Position numbers and translations under genes: made by a program
The notes under the pieces: generated by a model
What the model was told of the DNA's origin: nothing
What the model saw: only the letters and a program-made list of their open reading frames with translations
The model's database searches: none
Part shown: positions 6,251 through 6,592 of the stretch, piece by piece
Numbering within the stretch: the stretch's first letter is position 1
Layout of the letters: each line of letters starts with the position of its first letter
DNA from: CAZKZZ01 sp964557375
GTDB lineage: Bacteria > Spirochaetota > Spirochaetia > SPDA01 > CAZJBZ01
DNA length: 6,592 nt
NCBI GenBank assembly: GCA_964557375.1
Contig: CAZKZZ010000185.1
Location: 1-6,592 of the forward strand
Reading direction: 5' to 3'

Positions 6251-6256
6251 GGAGAT

Positions 6257-6592
6257 ATGAAAAAAGCGTGTATCGCCGTCGTTCTTCTGCTCACAACGGC
6301 AGTGATCTGGGCAGGCGGGGCACAGGAAGCCGCCGCGTCGTCCACCGGAAGGGGAAAATACCTCGCCGGGCAGGGGATCATCATTCCCCCCGAAGAGGTT
6401 CATACAAACTCCTACATCGCCCAGATCGACTATCACTATCCCAAGCCGGTAGAGGATCTGGGGGTTACCCTCTACTCAGGACATCACCGTGTGTCCACCG
6501 CCGGACAGGAAGAGATAATCCAGATCGGTATCCAGGGTAAACACCTCGACTTCGAGGACCTGCCCCCTATGAACATTGCTTTCGTGATCGAC
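6257..6592 (+). CDS. Exported von Willebrand factor A (VWA) domain protein, N-terminal part (3' end outside the window)
   Basis: The gene starts at ATG 6257 behind a strong ribosome binding site and remains open for 112 codons to the window edge. Residues 1-19 are a Sec signal peptide (MKKACIAVVLLLTTAVIWA) followed by GGAQEA, a sequence often seen at the start of mature exported proteins in Spirochaetaceae. The lone Cys5 is at the start of the signal, so lipidation there is unlikely. The mature region passes through a beta-rich segment with EVHTNSYIAQIDYHYPKP and ends in DLPPMNIAFVID. That last run is the first strand of a VWA domain; the final Asp112 would be the first Asp of the metal-binding DxSxS motif, which should follow outside the window. 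The protein resembles bacterial VWA proteins annotated as calcium-activated chloride channel-like, in which an N-terminal beta domain precedes VWA. The role is probably adhesion or a periplasmic interaction; the exact function is unknown. Confidence 0.75.
   Translation, partial: MKKACIAVVLLLTTAVIWAGGAQEAAASSTGRGKYLAGQGIIIPPEEVHTNSYIAQIDYHYPKPVEDLGVTLYSGHHRVSTAGQEEIIQIGIQGKHLDFEDLPPMNIAFVID

Noticed and set aside
6127..6540. Plus-strand open frame of 137 codons overlapping the VWA gene
   Set aside because: It is out of frame with the well-supported gene at 6257 (strong ribosome binding site, signal peptide, VWA strand) and its product is Arg/Gly-rich with no family resemblance.

Overview
The window looks like a chromosomal stretch of a spirochaete, probably free-living and Spirochaetaceae-like. 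The reasons are the GGAQEA sequence right after the signal peptide of the last gene, which is common in exported proteins of that group, a lipoprotein with a classical lipobox, and a large exported WD40/transglutaminase-like/TPR protein of a type I associate with spirochaetes. This is inference from protein style; there is no rRNA or other taxonomic marker.

Layout. (1) Positions 1-358 hold the C-terminal end of a YoaP-type GNAT acetyltransferase, cut by the window edge. A lipoprotein with an HExxH zinc-metallopeptidase motif (388-1545) follows 29 nt later on the same strand, possibly in one operon. (2) Convergent to these, 1617-4580 on the minus strand encodes a 987-residue exported protein: a seven-bladed WD40 propeller, a middle region, an Ig-like segment, a shortened transglutaminase-like domain and three TPRs. 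(3) A 127-nt divergent intergenic region (4581-4707) carries plausible sigma70-type promoters in both directions. (4) Positions 4708-5317 encode an exported ankyrin-repeat protein broken by a frameshift near 4882. (5) Positions 5318-6066 are a graveyard of gene fragments. They are a 5'-truncated DUF3592-like membrane protein (minus), the N-terminal zinc-binding part of an IS91-family transposase (minus), and one certain and one possible piece of tyrosine recombinase (plus). Base composition jumps from about one third GC (5341-5580) to about two thirds GC (5761-5880) here. (6) A leader of about 190 nt with a possible RNA fold precedes a gene starting at 6257, which runs off the window and encodes an exported protein entering a von Willebrand factor A domain.

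Functionally, the intact genes are mostly envelope or periplasmic: a lipoprotein protease, a periplasmic WD40/TPR scaffold and an exported VWA protein. No metabolic pathway links them. The most notable observations are the WD40-TPR protein whose transglutaminase-like domain keeps its His region but appears to have lost the catalytic-Cys segment in frame, the frameshifted ankyrin gene, and the layered mobile-element debris. I see no convincing new defence or mobile system, CRISPR array, tRNA or rRNA.
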